Positions 43,800 to 53,159 of a DNA stretch of 64,000 nt are shown piece by piece. Position numbers and translations under genes: made by a program. This DNA is from Mycobacterium vicinigordonae. Lineage in GTDB: Bacteria > Actinomycetota > Actinomycetes > Mycobacteriales > Mycobacteriaceae. How positions within the stretch are numbered: the first letter of the stretch is position 1; each line of letters starts with the position of its first letter. The stretch is taken from contig NZ_CP059165.1 in NCBI RefSeq assembly GCF_013466425.1, forward strand, positions 3,100,001 to 3,164,000, written 5' to 3'. The notes below the pieces were generated by a model. It did not search any database, was not told the DNA's origin, and saw only the letters and a list, made by a program, of their open reading frames with translations.

Positions 43800-45951
43800 G
43801 CGTCTGCTGCAGCAGCAGCACCGCGCGGTCTTCGACCAAGATCTTGCCCTGTGGCACCAAGGCGTCCTGGTCGGTGAGCCGGCCGGTCGCGGTGGTGGTG
43901 TCGAGCACGGGGAGCCAGCCCGGCCCGAATTCATCAGGGGGAAGGACGAACTCGATCGGCTCGTGGTGAGCGTTGAAGCACAGCATGAAGGAGTCGTCGG
44001 TAATGCGTTGCCCGCGCGCGTCGGTGCCGGGAATGCCCAGGCCGTTGAGGAATACCGCGACCGACTTCCCGAACCCGGAGTCCCAGTCCTCGTCACTCAT
44101 CTCCGATCCGTCTGGGCGGAACCACGAAATATCCGGTATGCCTTCGGAACCGCGGTGGCGAACGGGGGAGCCGGTGAAGAAGCGACGCCTGCGGAACACG
44201 GGGTGATCGGCGCGAATCGCGGCTACCGCACGAGCGAATTCGATGAGGTCGGTGTCGGCGTTCTCCCAGTCGATCCAGGTCAGCTCGGAGTCCTGGCAGA
44301 AACCGTTGTTGTTGCCGTTCTGAGTGCGGCCTAGCTCGTCACCGTGGCAGATCATTGGAACACCCTGCGACAGGATGTTTGTCGCCAGGAAGTTGCGCTG
44401 CTGCCGGGCGCGCAGCGCGTTGATCTCCGGGTCGTCGGTGGGGCCCTCGACGCCACAGTTCCACGACCGGTTGTGCGATTCGCCGTCGTTATTGTCTTCC
44501 TTATTGGCCTCGTTGTGTTTCTCGTTGTAAGAGACCAGGTCTCGCAGCGTGAAGCCGTCGTGCGCGGTAACGAAGTTGATCGAGGCCACCGGGCGTCGCG
44601 CGGTGTTTTCGTACAGGTCGGCCGAACCGGTGATGCGTGAGGCGAACTCGGACAGGATGGCATCCTCGCCACGCCAGAAGTCGCGAATAGTGTCGCGGTA
44701 CTTACCGTTCCATTCCGTCCACTGCGGCGGGAAGTTGCCGACCTGGTATCCGCCCGGCCCGACATCCCACGGCTCGGCGATCAGCTTGACCTGGCTGACA
44801 ATTGGATCCTGTTGCACAAGTTCGAAAAACGCCGACAACCGGTCCACGTCGTAGAACTCGCGCGCCAAGGTCGAGGCCAAGTCGAAGCGAAATCCGTCGA
44901 CATGCATCTGGGTGACCCAATAGCGCAGCGAGTCCATGATCAGTTGCAGGGTGTGCGGATGCCCGACGTTAAGGCTGTTACCGGTGCCGGTGTAGTCCAT
45001 GTAGTAGCGCTTGTCGTCGTCGACCAGGCGGTAATAGGCGGCGTTGTCGATGCCGCGCATCGACAGGGTGGGGCCCATGTGATTACCTTCGGCGGTGTGG
45101 TTGTAGACCACGTCGAGGATCACCTCGATGCCCGCTTCGTGCAGCGTTCGTACCATCGCCTTGAACTCTTGGACCTGGCTGCCGGGCGTGTCGGCCAGGG
45201 CGTACTTGGAGTCGGGTGCGAAGAACCCAATTGTGTTGTAGCCCCAGTAATTCGACAGTCCCTTTTCCAGGAGCGTCGAGTCGTTGGCGAAATGGTGCAC
45301 CGGCATCAGCTCGATGGCGGTGACCCCGAGGTTGGTCAGATGCTCGATGATCGCCGGGTGTGCGATCGCGGAGTAGGTGCCGCGGCTGCGTTCTGGGATG
45401 TCGGGGTGGGTTTCGGTCAAACCTTTTACATGGGCTTCGTAGATGAGGCTGTCGGCGTATTCGTGGCCCGGTGGCCGGTCCACGCCCCAGTCGAAGTAGG
45501 GATTGATTACCACCGACTTGGGCATGCCGGCGGCCGAATCCTCGTCGTTGCGGCTATCGGGGTCGCCAAAGTTGTAGCTGAACAGCGGCTGCCCCCACTG
45601 GAAGGCGCCGTCGATCGCCTTCGAATACGGGTCCAGGAGCAGCTTGTTCGGATTGCAACGCTGACCGTTGGCGGGGTCATACGGGCCATGCACCCGGTAC
45701 CCGTAGCGCTGGCCGGGTTGGACGCTGGGCAAAAAGCCGTGCCAGACGAAACCGTCGACCTCTGGCAAAGCGATCCTGCTTTCGGCTCCGCCGTCGTCGA
45801 ACAGGCACAGATCGACCCGCTCGGCAACCTCGCTGAACACCGCGAAGTTGGTCCCGGATCCGTCGTAACTGGCGCCCAGCGGGTAGGCCTTGCCAGGCCA
45901 GACTTCCGGGCGGTCCCTATCGCCAGTCTGCGAACCGCCGTTGCTGACCAC
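43789..45951 (-). CDS. glgX: glycogen debranching enzyme GlgX/TreX
   Basis: A 720-residue GH13 enzyme hydrolysing alpha-1,6 branches of glycogen or maltodextrin. An N-terminal CBM48 domain (YPLGASYDGSGTNFAVFSEVAERVDLCLFD) is followed by the catalytic barrel: DVVYNHTAEGN, DGFRFDLAS with the nucleophile Asp, LIAEPWDVG with the acid/base Glu and NFVTAHDGFT with the transition-state Asp. It matches M. tuberculosis TreX (Rv1564c) in length. In most mycobacteria glgX/treX heads a treX-treY-treZ trehalose operon; here treY and treZ are absent and a flavin oxidoreductase gene overlaps the 3' end. It may be a second paralogue or have been relocated. Confidence 0.95.
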   Translation of the reverse strand: MVSNGGSQTGDRDRPEVWPGKAYPLGASYDGSGTNFAVFSEVAERVDLCLFDDGGAESRIALPEVDGFVWHGFLPSVQPGQRYGYRVHGPYDPANGQRCNPNKLLLDPYSKAIDGAFQWGQPLFSYNFGDPDSRNDEDSAAGMPKSVVINPYFDWGVDRPPGHEYADSLIYEAHVKGLTETHPDIPERSRGTYSAIAHPAIIEHLTNLGVTAIELMPVHHFANDSTLLEKGLSNYWGYNTIGFFAPDSKYALADTPGSQVQEFKAMVRTLHEAGIEVILDVVYNHTAEGNHMGPTLSMRGIDNAAYYRLVDDDKRYYMDYTGTGNSLNVGHPHTLQLIMDSLRYWVTQMHVDGFRFDLASTLAREFYDVDRLSAFFELVQQDPIVSQVKLIAEPWDVGPGGYQVGNFPPQWTEWNGKYRDTIRDFWRGEDAILSEFASRITGSADLYENTARRPVASINFVTAHDGFTLRDLVSYNEKHNEANKEDNNDGESHNRSWNCGVEGPTDDPEINALRARQQRNFLATNILSQGVPMICHGDELGRTQNGNNNGFCQDSELTWIDWENADTDLIEFARAVAAIRADHPVFRRRRFFTGSPVRHRGSEGIPDISWFRPDGSEMSDEDWDSGFGKSVAVFLNGLGIPGTDARGQRITDDSFMLCFNAHHEPIEFVLPPDEFGPGWLPVLDTTTATGRLTDQDALVPQGKILVEDRAVLLLQQTHAD

Positions 45952-46277
45952 CGTGCCTCCTCGATCGTTCGTGCCCGAACCGAACCGCGCCCAAGCGTAT
46001 ATATCCAGCGCGAGGGCAGGCTAAGCATGAAATGGCTCTCAGTGCATCGGCGTCCGGCGTAGAAGTGTCCGGCCTACCTCGCCCATCGGGGACGAAATCG
46101 CCTGCGCACAGCTTCTTTTCGGTCTGCGGCTACCGGACCGGCCAACGGATGGATTGCGACACGGTCACGGACGCGTACCTATTGGCTGCCCACAGGTCAC
46201 AAGCGTCCCATTGCTCACTATCGTCACATCAACCACTACGGACGTCAATTCGCGTCCGGGCTCTGGAGAGGTGTGAC
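45952..46277. other. intergenic region between glgX and the DUF4185 gene
   Basis: This 326-base divergent gap holds the promoters of glgX (leftward) and the secreted DUF4185 gene (rightward). GCGTATATATCC at 45994-46005 is a locally AT-rich stretch that could serve as a -10 region for either gene. I see no further gene, strong hairpin or recognisable operator in it. Confidence 0.5.
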
Positions 46278-47771
46278 ATGTCAGCGATTCCTCGCTTCGT
46301 CTCGGTATCGCTGGCAGCCGCGGCCGCTGTCGGTCTAATCCTGCCGATCGGCCTGGCGCCGGCAGCGAACGCGCTGCCATGCAGCGCGCCCGAGGCGAAT
46401 GTTCCGCCCCCAGCGAACGCAGTGGTGACCAATCCGGGGGGCAAGGTGCTCGGCCCGCTGAACAAGCGGCCCCGCGGCGCGAACGACCGGGCGCCGCTGC
46501 CCCGGATCGGCCCGTTGCAGCGAATGCTGCAACCGGGTCAGCGATACTCTGCGCCGCTGCAACAGCAGGCGCGCGTGCCGGGCGCCAACCCCGCACCACC
46601 CGCTCCCACACCGCCGGCCGCAGGCCAGCAGCCGCAAGCCGCCCAGATGGCCCCGGAGGCTGCCGCCCCTCCGCCGAACCCGGCGCCCGAGCCAGCGGCC
46701 GCCCCACCCGGTGCGCCGGACGCGATGGGAGCACTCGGCGGCTCCAACACCTCGCTAGTCGAATGGGTGACCGGTCCCGACGGCCCCAACAAAACGCTGG
46801 AACGCTTCGGGATCTCCGGGACTGACTTGGGGATTCTCTGGGACAACGGCGATCCCGCCAACCATCAGGTGCTAATGGCCTTCGGCGACACCTTCGGGTA
46901 CTGCGCCGTCAAGGGCGACCAATGGCGATACAACGTGCTCTTCCGAAGCAATGACCACGATCTGTCCCACGGAATGCACGTGGCCGCCGGTGACCCGTCC
47001 AACCGTTACGCCGGTTCGCCGACCCAGCAGCCGGGCTTCTCCCGGCAGGTGATCAACAGCATCAAGTACGCAAAGGAAGAGACCGGCATCATCCCGACCG
47101 CTGCCATCTCCGTCGGGAAAACCCAGTACATCAACTTCATGTCGATCAAGGACTGGGGCCGAGATGGGGAGTGGTGGACCAACTATTCCGGCATCGCGAT
47201 GTCCACCGACAACGGCCAAACTTGGTCGGTGTATCCCGGCACCATCCGCGCCAACGGGCCCGACGCCGCGCGCGTCCCATACGTGGAAGGCAACGAGAAC
47301 TTCCAGATGGGTGCCTACGTCAAGGGCAACGACGGCTACCTGTACTCGTTCGGCACACCGAATGGTCGCGGCGGTGCCGCGCACCTAACGCGCGTGCCGC
47401 AGCGGTTCATCCCGGATCTCACCAAATACGAGTACTGGAATGGTGATTCGAACTCCTGGGTGCCGAACAAACCGTCGGCGGCAACTCCCGTCATCCCTGG
47501 CCCAGTGGCGGAGATGTCGGCTCAATACAACACCTATCTCAAGCAGTACCTGGTGATGTACACCAACGGCGCCAACGACGTGGTGGCCAGGACCGCGCCG
47601 GCACCGCAGGGTCCCTACAGTCCCGAGCATCTGCTGGTGTCGAGCTTCCAGATGCCCGGTGGCATCTACGCGCCCATGATGCATCCCTGGACCACGGGCA
47701 AGGACGTCTACTTCAACCTGTCGCTGTGGTCGGCCTACGACGTGATGTTGATGCACACCACCTTGGGCTGA
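46278..47771 (+). CDS. secreted proline-rich DUF4185 protein
   Basis: A 497-residue exported protein. A signal peptide (ISAIPRF-like start, then VSLAAAAAVGLILPIGLAPAANA, about 7-30) precedes a proline/alanine/glutamine-rich region (about 95-155). The DUF4185 domain occupies about 165-490: GTDLGILWDNGDPANHQVLMAFGDTFGYC, then strand-rich blocks with repeated aromatic and GD/NG turns, consistent with a five-bladed beta-propeller like that of glycosidases. M. tuberculosis encodes similar proteins of unknown role, such as Rv1754c. Members have recently been linked to cell-wall arabinan or galactan cleavage, which would fit but is not shown here. The ATG at 46278 follows GGAGAGGTG. Confidence 0.85.
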   Translation: MSAIPRFVSVSLAAAAAVGLILPIGLAPAANALPCSAPEANVPPPANAVVTNPGGKVLGPLNKRPRGANDRAPLPRIGPLQRMLQPGQRYSAPLQQQARVPGANPAPPAPTPPAAGQQPQAAQMAPEAAAPPPNPAPEPAAAPPGAPDAMGALGGSNTSLVEWVTGPDGPNKTLERFGISGTDLGILWDNGDPANHQVLMAFGDTFGYCAVKGDQWRYNVLFRSNDHDLSHGMHVAAGDPSNRYAGSPTQQPGFSRQVINSIKYAKEETGIIPTAAISVGKTQYINFMSIKDWGRDGEWWTNYSGIAMSTDNGQTWSVYPGTIRANGPDAARVPYVEGNENFQMGAYVKGNDGYLYSFGTPNGRGGAAHLTRVPQRFIPDLTKYEYWNGDSNSWVPNKPSAATPVIPGPVAEMSAQYNTYLKQYLVMYTNGANDVVARTAPAPQGPYSPEHLLVSSFQMPGGIYAPMMHPWTTGKDVYFNLSLWSAYDVMLMHTTLG

Positions 47772-47790
47772 GTAACAGCCAGGACAACTG

Positions 47791-48627
47791 TCAGGCTTCG
47801 AAAGGGCGGTTCGTCCAATCCCGGTCCGCGCGTCGCGAGGTGCGGAACCAGCCGCCCGCTGCACCCGTGCCGCCGTCGGTCGCAATGGTATGGCCGGTGA
47901 CGAACGCTGACAGGTCCGAGGCGAGAAACAGAATCACCCGGGCCTGGTCCTCGGGCACGCCCATCCGCCCGAGGGGAACCCACCGCGGCCACTTTGCCTG
48001 TTCCTCGGTGGACAGCCACCGCGAGTACGGCACCTGCAACGACTCGGTGACGTCTGGGCCTATCGCGTTCACCCGCACGCCGTCGCGGCCCACCTGGACC
48101 GCCAGGCTGCGGGTGAAGTGTATGACGGCGGCCTTGAAGGCGGCATAGACCGGATCCTCGGGGTAGCCGCGCAAGCCTTCCACCGACGAGACGTTGACGA
48201 TCGCGCCCGACCGGCGGTCGATCATCGCCGGCAGGAATGCGCGGGTGACCAGGAAGACGTGGTGCAGGTTCACCCGGTACAGCTCGTCCCAGGACTGCGG
48301 GTCGGTGCTGACAAAGCTGCCGGGGTGCCGCACCCAGTGGCCCACGTTGTTCACCAGCACGTCCACCCTGCCGTGTCGTTCCAGCACCGCGGCCGCCAGC
48401 ACGCCGACCTGCTCGTCGTCGCGGACATCGGCGACAACGGCCATCGCGGACCCGCCGGCGGCGCTGATCTCCTGCGCGGTCTGGCGGGCCCGTTCGGCGT
48501 CGATATCGGCGATCACCACGTGTGCCCCGTGTTGAGCGAACAGCCGAGAGGTTGCCGCGCCGATTCCACCACCGCCACCGGTGACAACACAGACGCGGTC
48601 TGGCAGCAGCGTGCCAAGGTGATCCAT
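47791..48627 (-). CDS. short-chain dehydrogenase/reductase
   Basis: A 278-residue classical SDR. The NAD(P) site is VCVVTGGGGGIGAATSRLF (about 12-30), with D in VIADIDAER suggesting NAD rather than NADP, VLVNNVG, catalytic serine in IVNVSSVEG, and Y-x3-K in VYAAFKAAV. The C-terminal GHTIATDGGTGAAGGWF is typical. The substrate is unknown. The ATG at 48627 puts the start directly before MDHLGTLLPD; 38 further in-frame codons extend into the divergent promoter and are rejected. The divergent molybdopterin oxidoreductase gene begins 72 bases away, so the two may share regulation. Confidence 0.87.
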   Translation of the reverse strand: MDHLGTLLPDRVCVVTGGGGGIGAATSRLFAQHGAHVVIADIDAERARQTAQEISAAGGSAMAVVADVRDDEQVGVLAAAVLERHGRVDVLVNNVGHWVRHPGSFVSTDPQSWDELYRVNLHHVFLVTRAFLPAMIDRRSGAIVNVSSVEGLRGYPEDPVYAAFKAAVIHFTRSLAVQVGRDGVRVNAIGPDVTESLQVPYSRWLSTEEQAKWPRWVPLGRMGVPEDQARVILFLASDLSAFVTGHTIATDGGTGAAGGWFRTSRRADRDWTNRPFEA

Positions 48628-48671
48628 CCGGAAATTATGATTCGGCCGTCCCCGCATCACCACTTCCGATA

Positions 48672-48681
48672 CTAACGGTAG
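48672..48681. promoter_or_regulatory. possible operator CTA-ACGG-TAG in the divergent promoter
   Basis: A short inverted repeat lies centrally in the 71-base gap between the SDR and the molybdopterin oxidoreductase genes, within ATACTAACGGTAGCGTAA. It is well placed to control both genes, but the arms are only three bases long. Confidence 0.25.
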
Positions 48682-48698
48682 CGTAATACAGTGGGTGG

Positions 48699-50897
48699 GT
48701 GAGCAGCCCCGAAGACGGCAGATACCTGCATACCTGCCCATTGTGCGAAGCCATGTGCGGCTTGCAAATTCGTATCCAGGACGGCAAGGTCGCCGGCATC
48801 CGTGGCAACCGCGACGACGTGTGGAGCCGTGGGCACATCTGCCCCAAGGGCGCCTCGCTAGGTGCCCTGCACGAAGACCCGGACCGAATCCGGCAGCCCA
48901 TGGTCAAGGTTGACGGCGGTTGGCGGGAAGCCAGTTGGGATGAAGCGTTCAGGCGCTGTACCGAGTTGCTGGCGCCGGTGATTCAGAAATACGGCATCGG
49001 TGCCGTCACCGCCTACACCGGCAATCCACTGGCACATTCGTTCTCGCTGGCGCGCTACGCGGGCGTGTTGCTGGGAATGTCGGGGATGCCCGTCACCTAT
49101 TCGCCCGGAACGGTCGACCAATGGCCCAAGAATCTATCGTCGCATCTGATGTACGGCGGCTGGTGGACCTTTCCGGTGCCAGACGTCGCCCGAACCGACC
49201 TGCTGGTGATCATGGGCGCCAACCCCGCGGCGTCGCAGGGTTCGCTGCTGGCCGCTCCCAACGTGATGGGGCTGATCGGCGCGATTCGCAAGCGCGGCAA
49301 GGTGATCGTGATTGACCCGGTGCGCACCCAGACCGCCGCGCACGCCGACGAGTGGCTGCCGATCGTGCCGGGCACCGACGCGGCGCTGCTGCTGGCGGTC
49401 GCTCAGACGCTGTTCGCCGAGGGTCTGGTTAAACCAGCTCCGCACGTCGAGGGTCTCGAAACGATGCGCGCTGTCGCCGCAGACTGGCCGCCGAGCCGGG
49501 TCAGTGCCGTCACAGGGATCGGCGAAGACCGAATCCGCAACCTCGCCCGCGAACTCGCTGGCACCGACAGGTCGGTTCTTTACGGGCGAATCGGTTTGTG
49601 CAATCAGGAGTTCGGCAGCCTGGCCAGCTGGCTGGTCGACGTCATCAACATCTTGACCGGTCATTTCGACACCCCGGGCGGCGCGATGTTCCCGCGACCC
49701 GCGGCGTGGTCGATCACCACGCAGCCGTTGCCCGGACTCGAGGGCGGGGTCCCGGAATTCGGCCGCTGGCACACGCGGGTTCGCGGAGCGAAAGAAGTGC
49801 TCGGCCAGGTGCCGGTGTCATGCATGGTCGAGGAAATCGCCACACCGGGGGAGGGGCAGCTCAAGGCGCTGATCACCATCGCCGGCAATCCGGTGTTGTC
49901 TTCGCCCGGCGGCGACCAGCTCGACGAAGCTCTGCCGATGCTGGAAGCCATGATTTCCGTTGACAATTGGCTCAACGAGACCACCCGGCACGCCGACGTG
50001 ATTTTGCCCGGGCTGTCACCATTCGAGCAACCGCACCACGACGACCTAGTACTGCAATTCGCAATCCGCAGTTTCGCCAACTACTCCAGACCGGTGTTCG
50101 ATCCGGGCGACCGGCCGCACGAGTGGGAGATCCTGATCCGACTCACAGGCCTGTGCACCGGCACTCCCGCCGAGGAGGTCGACGTCGCCGCGATCGACGA
50201 CGGATTCTTCGACTATCTGGCCTTCACCCAGGGACTCGACGGGGCGGCGATCCGCGCGCTGTACCCGCACGGCGGCCCGGAGCGGATGCTGGACCTCACG
50301 CTGCGGACGGGACCGTTCGGGGACAGATACGGCGAGAATCCCGGTGGGCTGACGCTGGACCTGCTCAAGGCGAACCCCAATGGAATCGACTTCGGGCCGA
50401 TGGTGCCGCAGCTGCCCGACATCCTTGGCACGCCGGACAAAAAGATCCAACTCGCGCCCCCGTACCTGATCGACGATCTCGCGCGACTGGCCGCGCGGAT
50501 GGAGCGACGTGCCGACCCGCTGGTCCTGGTAAACCGAAGGCACCTGCGCTCCAACAACTCCTGGCTACACAACGTGCCAGCATTGATGAAGGGCAAAGAC
50601 CGCTGCACCCTGCTGATGCATCCTGAGGACGCGGCACGCTGTCGCGTCGACGACAGCGACATCGTCACGGTGAAATCGGAAGTTGGTGAGATCAAGGTCC
50701 CCGTCGAGGTCACCGATGCGATCAGACCGGGCGTCGTGTCCATGCCGCACGGGTGGGGTCACGGCAAGCCAGGCACCCGGATGTCAGTGGCGAATAGTTC
50801 GCCCGGCTGCAATACCAACGTGCTGTCCCCGCCGGAGTTCGTTGACGAGCCCTCGGGTAACGGCGTCCTCAACGGAATTCCGGTGACAGTCAGCTGA
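48699..50897 (+). CDS. molybdopterin-dependent oxidoreductase, Rv0197-like
   Basis: A 732-residue enzyme of the DMSO-reductase superfamily binding a Mo-bis-MGD cofactor and one [4Fe-4S] cluster. Cluster ligands: CPLCEAMC near residue 13 and GHICPKG about 30 residues later. Cofactor-binding signatures: YTGNPLAHSFSL, LLVIMGANPAASQGSLL, IDPVRTQTAAHADEWLPIVPGTDAALLLA, YGRIGLCNQEFGSLASWL, and near the C-terminus NRRHLRSNNSWLHN and MPHGWGHGKPGTRMSVANSSPG. No twin-arginine signal is present, so it is cytosolic. Overall build resembles M. tuberculosis Rv0197. The substrate is unknown. Translation starts at GTG 48699. Confidence 0.92.
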   Translation: MSSPEDGRYLHTCPLCEAMCGLQIRIQDGKVAGIRGNRDDVWSRGHICPKGASLGALHEDPDRIRQPMVKVDGGWREASWDEAFRRCTELLAPVIQKYGIGAVTAYTGNPLAHSFSLARYAGVLLGMSGMPVTYSPGTVDQWPKNLSSHLMYGGWWTFPVPDVARTDLLVIMGANPAASQGSLLAAPNVMGLIGAIRKRGKVIVIDPVRTQTAAHADEWLPIVPGTDAALLLAVAQTLFAEGLVKPAPHVEGLETMRAVAADWPPSRVSAVTGIGEDRIRNLARELAGTDRSVLYGRIGLCNQEFGSLASWLVDVINILTGHFDTPGGAMFPRPAAWSITTQPLPGLEGGVPEFGRWHTRVRGAKEVLGQVPVSCMVEEIATPGEGQLKALITIAGNPVLSSPGGDQLDEALPMLEAMISVDNWLNETTRHADVILPGLSPFEQPHHDDLVLQFAIRSFANYSRPVFDPGDRPHEWEILIRLTGLCTGTPAEEVDVAAIDDGFFDYLAFTQGLDGAAIRALYPHGGPERMLDLTLRTGPFGDRYGENPGGLTLDLLKANPNGIDFGPMVPQLPDILGTPDKKIQLAPPYLIDDLARLAARMERRADPLVLVNRRHLRSNNSWLHNVPALMKGKDRCTLLMHPEDAARCRVDDSDIVTVKSEVGEIKVPVEVTDAIRPGVVSMPHGWGHGKPGTRMSVANSSPGCNTNVLSPPEFVDEPSGNGVLNGIPVTVS

Positions 50898-50927
50898 GCC
50901 CTCTCGATGACCGCGCAGCTCCAGCCG

Positions 50928-51092
50928 TCAAGCACCTTTGCTGAGAACCTGATCGGCGGTCGCCCGCATCTGGTCCGAGATTCGGAGCAGATCATGCTCG
51001 CCCACCCCGTTCGGCAAGGTGTAGGCCACCTGACGCAATTCGACGGCGTAGTTGCGTAACTGCTGGCGTAGCCGCGCCTCAACGTTCAACAT
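50928..51092 (-). CDS. small helical protein of 54 residues
   Basis: A short minus-strand frame beginning MLNVEARLRQQLRNYAVEL and ending RATADQVLSKGA, predicted as two amphipathic helices separated by LPNGVGEHD. AGGAAG lies 6-11 bases before the ATG, and amino acid use is protein-like. It is convergent with the molybdopterin oxidoreductase gene. I do not recognise its function. It would be missed by length cutoffs. Confidence 0.65.
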   Translation of the reverse strand: MLNVEARLRQQLRNYAVELRQVAYTLPNGVGEHDLLRISDQMRATADQVLSKGA

Positions 51093-51269
51093 GATGGCTT
51101 CCTATCGGCTGGACTTGGCTCGGGCGCCATTCTCTTCGACCGAACCCATCTCAATTTTCGCCGTCCGGCGACCCGCTGGCGACGCGGGCGGGGGCGTTTT
51201 AACCAGACTTTGACGGTCCATTAACCATGCGCGTCATTTCGCGCTTCATTCGCAGGACAAATACCCGGG

Positions 51270-51521
51270 TTACGGCCTTGAGTCGTCCGAGTCGTCCGAG
51301 TCGTCCGAGTCGTCTAGCTCGTCCGGCTCCGGCGCGAGGAACACCGTTTCCTGCTGCTCCTGCCAATCGGCGACGTCCGCTTCCAGCGGCACTTCGCCGG
51401 CGTAATCCCGCGGCAGCTCTTCGTCTTCCGGCTCGTCAGCGGCCAATCGGTGCTGCTCGGCGGCATCAGCGTCGGGTACATCGTCGGGAAATGTTGGGTC
51501 GCGGTCGTGCATGGGCGGCAA
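51270..51521 (-). CDS. small acidic protein with C-terminal DDS repeats
   Basis: An 83-residue, very acidic, probably disordered protein ([21 protein letters not shown], then [18 protein letters not shown]). The segment [12 protein letters not shown] is conserved in a small actinobacterial family of unknown function. Its C-terminus is [12 protein letters not shown], encoded by a 9-bp tandem repeat. It is divergent from pknF, whose start is 91 bases away. Function is unknown. Confidence 0.7.
   Translation of the reverse strand: MPPMHDRDPTFPDDVPDADAAEQHRLAADEPEDEELPRDYAGEVPLEADVADWQEQQETVFLAPEPDELDDSDDSDDSDDSRP
51281..51316. repeat. 9-bp tandem repeat encoding DDS units
   Basis: AGTCGTCCG occurs three times exactly (51281-51307) plus one degenerate copy, AGTCGTCTA (51308-51316). 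On the minus strand it encodes the repeated acidic DDS tail of the small protein. Copy number is likely to vary among strains. Confidence 0.9.
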
Positions 51522-51612
51522 TTTACCCGATGCACCGGACGGGAAACCTCTGCCAAAGCCAAGCCGTCGCGATCCGGGTTTGCGGCAGCTGCCCGCAGGC
51601 TACTATGCCGCC

Positions 51613-52992
51613 ATGCCGCTCGACGAAGGCTCAACGTTTGCCGGATACACCATTATCCGGCGGCTCGGGTCCGGCGGAATGGGCGAGGTGTATCTCGCGC
51701 AACACCCCAGACTCCCGCGCCACGACGCACTCAAAGTGGTCAAGACCGAGGTGTCCGCCGATGACGAGTACCGGGAAAGGTTTCATCGCGAGGCCGACAC
51801 CGCCGCCGCGCTCTGGCATCCGCACATCGTGGCGGTGCACGACCGCGGCGAGACCGATGGCCAGCTGTGGATCGACATGGACTACGTCGACGGCACTGAC
51901 GCCGGCGCCCTTCTCGAAGAGCGCTACCCCAACGGAATGCCGGGCCCCGAGGTCGTCGAGATCATCACCGGGGTGGCCGAGGCGCTGGACTACGCGCACG
52001 AACACCGCATGCTGCATCGCGACGTCAAGCCCGCCAACATGCTGATCGCCAAGCCTGACTCACCAGATCGGCGAGTCCTATTGGCAGACTTCGGGATTGC
52101 CGGCCTCGTCGGTGAATCGACCGGGTTGACCGCCACCAACATGACGGTGGGCACGGTGGCCTACGCCGCACCTGAGCAACTGATGGGCAACGATCTCGAC
52201 GGCCGCGCGGACCAGTACGCGCTGGCCGCGTCGGCGTTTCAGCTGCTAACCGGTGAGCCACCGTTTCAGCATTCGAACCCCGCGGTGGTGATCAGTCAAC
52301 ATCTGACCGCGGCACCGCCGCCGATCGGCAATCGTCGTCCGTCGCTGGCCAATCTCGATCCGGTTTTCTCCAAGGCGCTCGCGAAGGATCCCAAGGATCG
52401 CTACCTGCGCTGCGTCGACTTCGCGCGGGCGCTCAGCCACCACTTGGGCGGAATCGGGGATACCGACGACACCAGCCTTTCACTGCCGGCGGCACCGGCC
52501 CGGACGTCGCGCCGCTCGTTGCTGCGGCCCGCCGTCCTCGTCCCGGCGCTGCTGGCAATCGCACTCATCGTCGCGATCGTCATCGCCGTGCAGGAAGTCG
52601 TGCGCGCCAACGACGAGGAGCGCGCCAAGAATGCTCCGCCGACCGCGGCCACTCCGGCCTCTCCGTCGGTGCCGACATCCCAAGCCGCCGAGCCCACGCC
52701 GGAGATCCCGATCGTCGCCATCGGAGCGGCCTGCTATCCGTTGGGCAGTCTTGGTGCCACCAAGACGGGTGCCACCGCCTACTGCTCGACGCTGGAAGGC
52801 ACCGATACCACCATCTGGTCACTGACCGAAAGCACAGTTGCCAGTCCAACCGTCACCGCGGCGCCCGAACCGACCGAGGCGCCGTTACCCAGCGAGCAGG
52901 AGTCGCCGGTTCTGGTCTGCGTGCAGCAGACCGGGCAGACGCGGCGGCAGTGTCTCGAGGAAATCCGGCGCGGCATCGCCCCACCCCGCTAA
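51613..52992 (+). CDS. pknF: serine/threonine protein kinase PknF
   Basis: A 459-residue receptor-type kinase. The cytosolic kinase domain (about 10-275) has the glycine loop [13 protein letters not shown]-binding lysine in ALKVVKTE, catalytic loop [13 protein letters not shown] and APEQ. A single membrane helix, [24 protein letters not shown], lies at about 300-325, and an extracellular domain of about 130 residues ends with [19 protein letters not shown], matching PknF of M. tuberculosis (Rv1746) closely. The following gene is the Rv1747 homologue, its known phosphorylation target. The ATG at 51613 is used because it gives the conserved [14 protein letters not shown] start. Confidence 0.95.
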   Translation: MPLDEGSTFAGYTIIRRLGSGGMGEVYLAQHPRLPRHDALKVVKTEVSADDEYRERFHREADTAAALWHPHIVAVHDRGETDGQLWIDMDYVDGTDAGALLEERYPNGMPGPEVVEIITGVAEALDYAHEHRMLHRDVKPANMLIAKPDSPDRRVLLADFGIAGLVGESTGLTATNMTVGTVAYAAPEQLMGNDLDGRADQYALAASAFQLLTGEPPFQHSNPAVVISQHLTAAPPPIGNRRPSLANLDPVFSKALAKDPKDRYLRCVDFARALSHHLGGIGDTDDTSLSLPAAPARTSRRSLLRPAVLVPALLAIALIVAIVIAVQEVVRANDEERAKNAPPTAATPASPSVPTSQAAEPTPEIPIVAIGAACYPLGSLGATKTGATAYCSTLEGTDTTIWSLTESTVASPTVTAAPEPTEAPLPSEQESPVLVCVQQTGQTRRQCLEEIRRGIAPPR

Positions 52993-53159
52993 TTACCGGC
53001 CGCGCGCATCGGCGGCGGAGACGTCGCGCCCCTGATGACTTCGGGTTTGTGCCCCCGCAGGCGCATCGTCACCCCCGGCGCCAATCGACATCGCAGCAGT
53101 AACACATATTTGACGTCTTCCTTCTTGAATCGACCGTCATGCCGATACAGTTAGGTGCG

